Positions 3,754 through 5,191 of a stretch of DNA of 5,191 bases are shown here, piece by piece (the first letter of the stretch is position 1; every line of letters starts with the position of its first letter). Below the pieces are notes generated by a model. It saw only the letters and a program-made list of their open reading frames with translations. It made no database searches and was not told the origin of the DNA. The position numbers and the translations under genes were made by a program. This DNA is from an uncultured Bacteroidales bacterium (GTDB taxonomy: Bacteria; Bacteroidota; Bacteroidia; Bacteroidales; Paludibacteraceae), in NCBI GenBank assembly GCA_900556095.1, contig USNU01000117.1, positions 1 to 5,191 on the forward strand. The letters are read 5' to 3'.

Positions 3754-5191
3754 ATGAAAAACAATCTTTCTTCTCAAATCTCCCTATCGCGCATATCGCA
3801 GAAACTATACCGCACGGATGATGTACTCGAAATGAGCCGCATCAGCCGTATGGAGAAAATACCCACCACTATCTATGAGACCGCCAAAGAAGGTTCACAG
3901 GCGGTAGCCCGCTTGATTGCCGACCGTATCCGACAGCGGCAGGCGGAAGGGGAAAAATTTGTGTTCTCGCTGGTTTGCGGGCGCAGTATGACCGACATCT
4001 TTGCCGAGTTAGTGCGTCTGCATAATGATGAGAAGTTGAGTTTTCGCAATGTGGTGCTGTTCAACCTCTTTGAGTACTATCCCCTGCAATCGCCTACACA
4101 AGCCTGCTATGGGCAGATAAAGGAGCAACTGATTGACCATGTGGATATTCGCCAAGAGAACATCTACACCTTCGACGGCACGATGGACCAGCGCGACCTG
4201 ATACCGATGATGTCCCGCTGCGAGCGCAAGATACAAGAGTACGGGGGAGTAGATCTGCAACTATTGGGCATCGGGCGGAGCGGAAACATCGGTTTCAACG
4301 AACCCGGTTCATCCATGTCGAGCAATACACGTCTGGTGATTCTGGACAATATATCCCGCGATGAGGCCAAAAACATGTTCGGCACCATTGAGCAAGTCCC
4401 CGCATCGGCTATCACTATGGGTATCGGCACCATATTGCGTGCCAAAGAGATTGTATTAGTGGCATGGGGGGAACACAAGGCCGACCGTCTCCTGGCAGCC
4501 GTAGAGGGGCAACCCGATACAGCCTGCCCTGCTTCGGCACTACAACTGCACAACAACGCCCATATCGTCTGCGACCTGAGTGCCGCCACCCGTCTGACAC
4601 GTATCCACCACCCGTGGCTTGTTACCTCTTGCGACTGGGACAACCAACTGACCCGTCGTGCAATTGTATGGCTCTGCCAACAGACCGGAAAACCGATACT
4701 GAAGTTGACCAATCGCGACTACAACGACTACGGACTGAGCGAACTGATTACCCTGCACGGGTCGGCATACAACTGCAATATCCGTATCTTCAACGATCTG
4801 CAGCATACCATCACGGGTTGGCCCGGCGGAAAGCCCAATGCCGACGATACCGACCGTCCCGAGAGAGCCAATCCCTACCCCAAGGACGTGCTTATTTTCT
4901 CGCCGCACCCCGACGACGATGTCATCTCGATGGGCGGCACGTTTGCCCGCTTGATCAAACAGGGGCATAACGTACATATCGCCTACGAGACCAGCGGGTG
5001 CATCGCAGTATGCGACGACGAGGTAATCCGTTTTATGGATTTCATCCGCGGTTTCGAACAACTGCACCCCACGGGAAGCGACCTTATAGAAAGCAAGTAT
5101 CAGGAATATACGCGTTTTCTTTCCCAGGAGAAAACCGGCGACCAAGACACACGCGAGATACTCGACCTGAAAGCCCTTATCCGCCGCGGAG
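3754..5191 (+). CDS. NagB-like / PIG-L deacetylase fusion protein, C-terminus cut off by window edge
   Basis: The frame is open for 479 codons from ATG 3754 to the window end. Residues about 35-280 are a glucosamine-6-phosphate deaminase (NagB)-like domain, recognisable by FNLFEYYP (103-110), DHVDI (128-132), GFNEPGSS (180-187) and LQLHNNAHIVCD (263-274). A linker of about 95 residues leads to a PIG-L/LmbE-type N-acetylglucosaminyl deacetylase domain starting near 378, with zinc motif SPHPDDD at 383-389. Full-length homologues in Bacteroides are about 660 residues, so some 180 are missing. The deaminase residues corresponding to E. coli NagB D72, D141 and H143 are F106, S176 and N178, while E183 (E148) is kept; the sugar-phosphate loop normally GGxSP reads CGRSM (75-79). 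The NagB half is therefore probably a sensor or binding module, or has another activity. It has its own promoter and candidate operator. Confidence 0.92.
   Translation, partial: MKNNLSSQISLSRISQKLYRTDDVLEMSRISRMEKIPTTIYETAKEGSQAVARLIADRIRQRQAEGEKFVFSLVCGRSMTDIFAELVRLHNDEKLSFRNVVLFNLFEYYPLQSPTQACYGQIKEQLIDHVDIRQENIYTFDGTMDQRDLIPMMSRCERKIQEYGGVDLQLLGIGRSGNIGFNEPGSSMSSNTRLVILDNISRDEAKNMFGTIEQVPASAITMGIGTILRAKEIVLVAWGEHKADRLLAAVEGQPDTACPASALQLHNNAHIVCDLSAATRLTRIHHPWLVTSCDWDNQLTRRAIVWLCQQTGKPILKLTNRDYNDYGLSELITLHGSAYNCNIRIFNDLQHTITGWPGGKPNADDTDRPERANPYPKDVLIFSPHPDDDVISMGGTFARLIKQGHNVHIAYETSGCIAVCDDEVIRFMDFIRGFEQLHPTGSDLIESKYQEYTRFLSQEKTGDQDTREILDLKALIRRG

Noticed and set aside
4009..4712. Minus-strand frames of 83 and 182 residues under the NagB-like gene
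   Set aside because: They lie antisense to a clearly conserved domain and show no family features of their own.

Overview
The window most likely comes from a member of the Bacteroidales (phylum Bacteroidota). Two TTTG-N20-TAnnTTTG promoters match the Bacteroides primary sigma-factor consensus, start codons lack clear Shine-Dalgarno sequences, and the right-hand gene is a NagB-like/PIG-L fusion of a type I know from Bacteroides and its relatives. I see no tRNA, rRNA, CRISPR array, insertion sequence or transposase.

Layout. Left half, minus strand: an EcoRI-family adenine-specific DNA methyltransferase (2348 to 1302) is followed 248 bp downstream by a DUF262-HNH nuclease-type protein (1053 to beyond base 1, so its C-terminal end is missing). 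Together they look like a restriction-modification or defence pair. The methyltransferase gene is visibly more AT-rich than its neighbours, which fits a laterally acquired cassette. Right half, plus strand: a short sirtuin-type NAD-dependent protein deacylase (2866-3555) ends in a strong intrinsic terminator. A promoter with an overlapping palindrome then leads into a large NagB-like/PIG-L deacetylase fusion (3754 to beyond the right edge). These look like ordinary chromosomal housekeeping or sugar-metabolism genes, so the boundary between chromosome and accessory DNA may lie in the 2349-2865 intergenic region.

The most unusual part is that 517-bp intergenic region. A perfect minus-strand promoter (2748-2779) fires toward the methyltransferase. 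About 340 nt later comes a minus-strand intrinsic terminator (12-bp stem plus six T), and then a 9-bp hairpin ending one base before the methyltransferase start codon. Several further perfect complementary segments of 8-11 bp compete with, or nest inside, the terminator stem. I infer either a free-standing structured small RNA or a long attenuator-type leader controlling the methyltransferase and, by readthrough, the nuclease.

At the protein level three points stand out. The methyltransferase contains a dockerin/EF-hand-like calcium loop. The sirtuin lacks the zinc-binding cysteines but keeps the Tyr/Arg pair of class III desuccinylases. The NagB-like domain has lost the catalytic residues of glucosamine-6-phosphate deaminase while the fused PIG-L zinc motif is intact.
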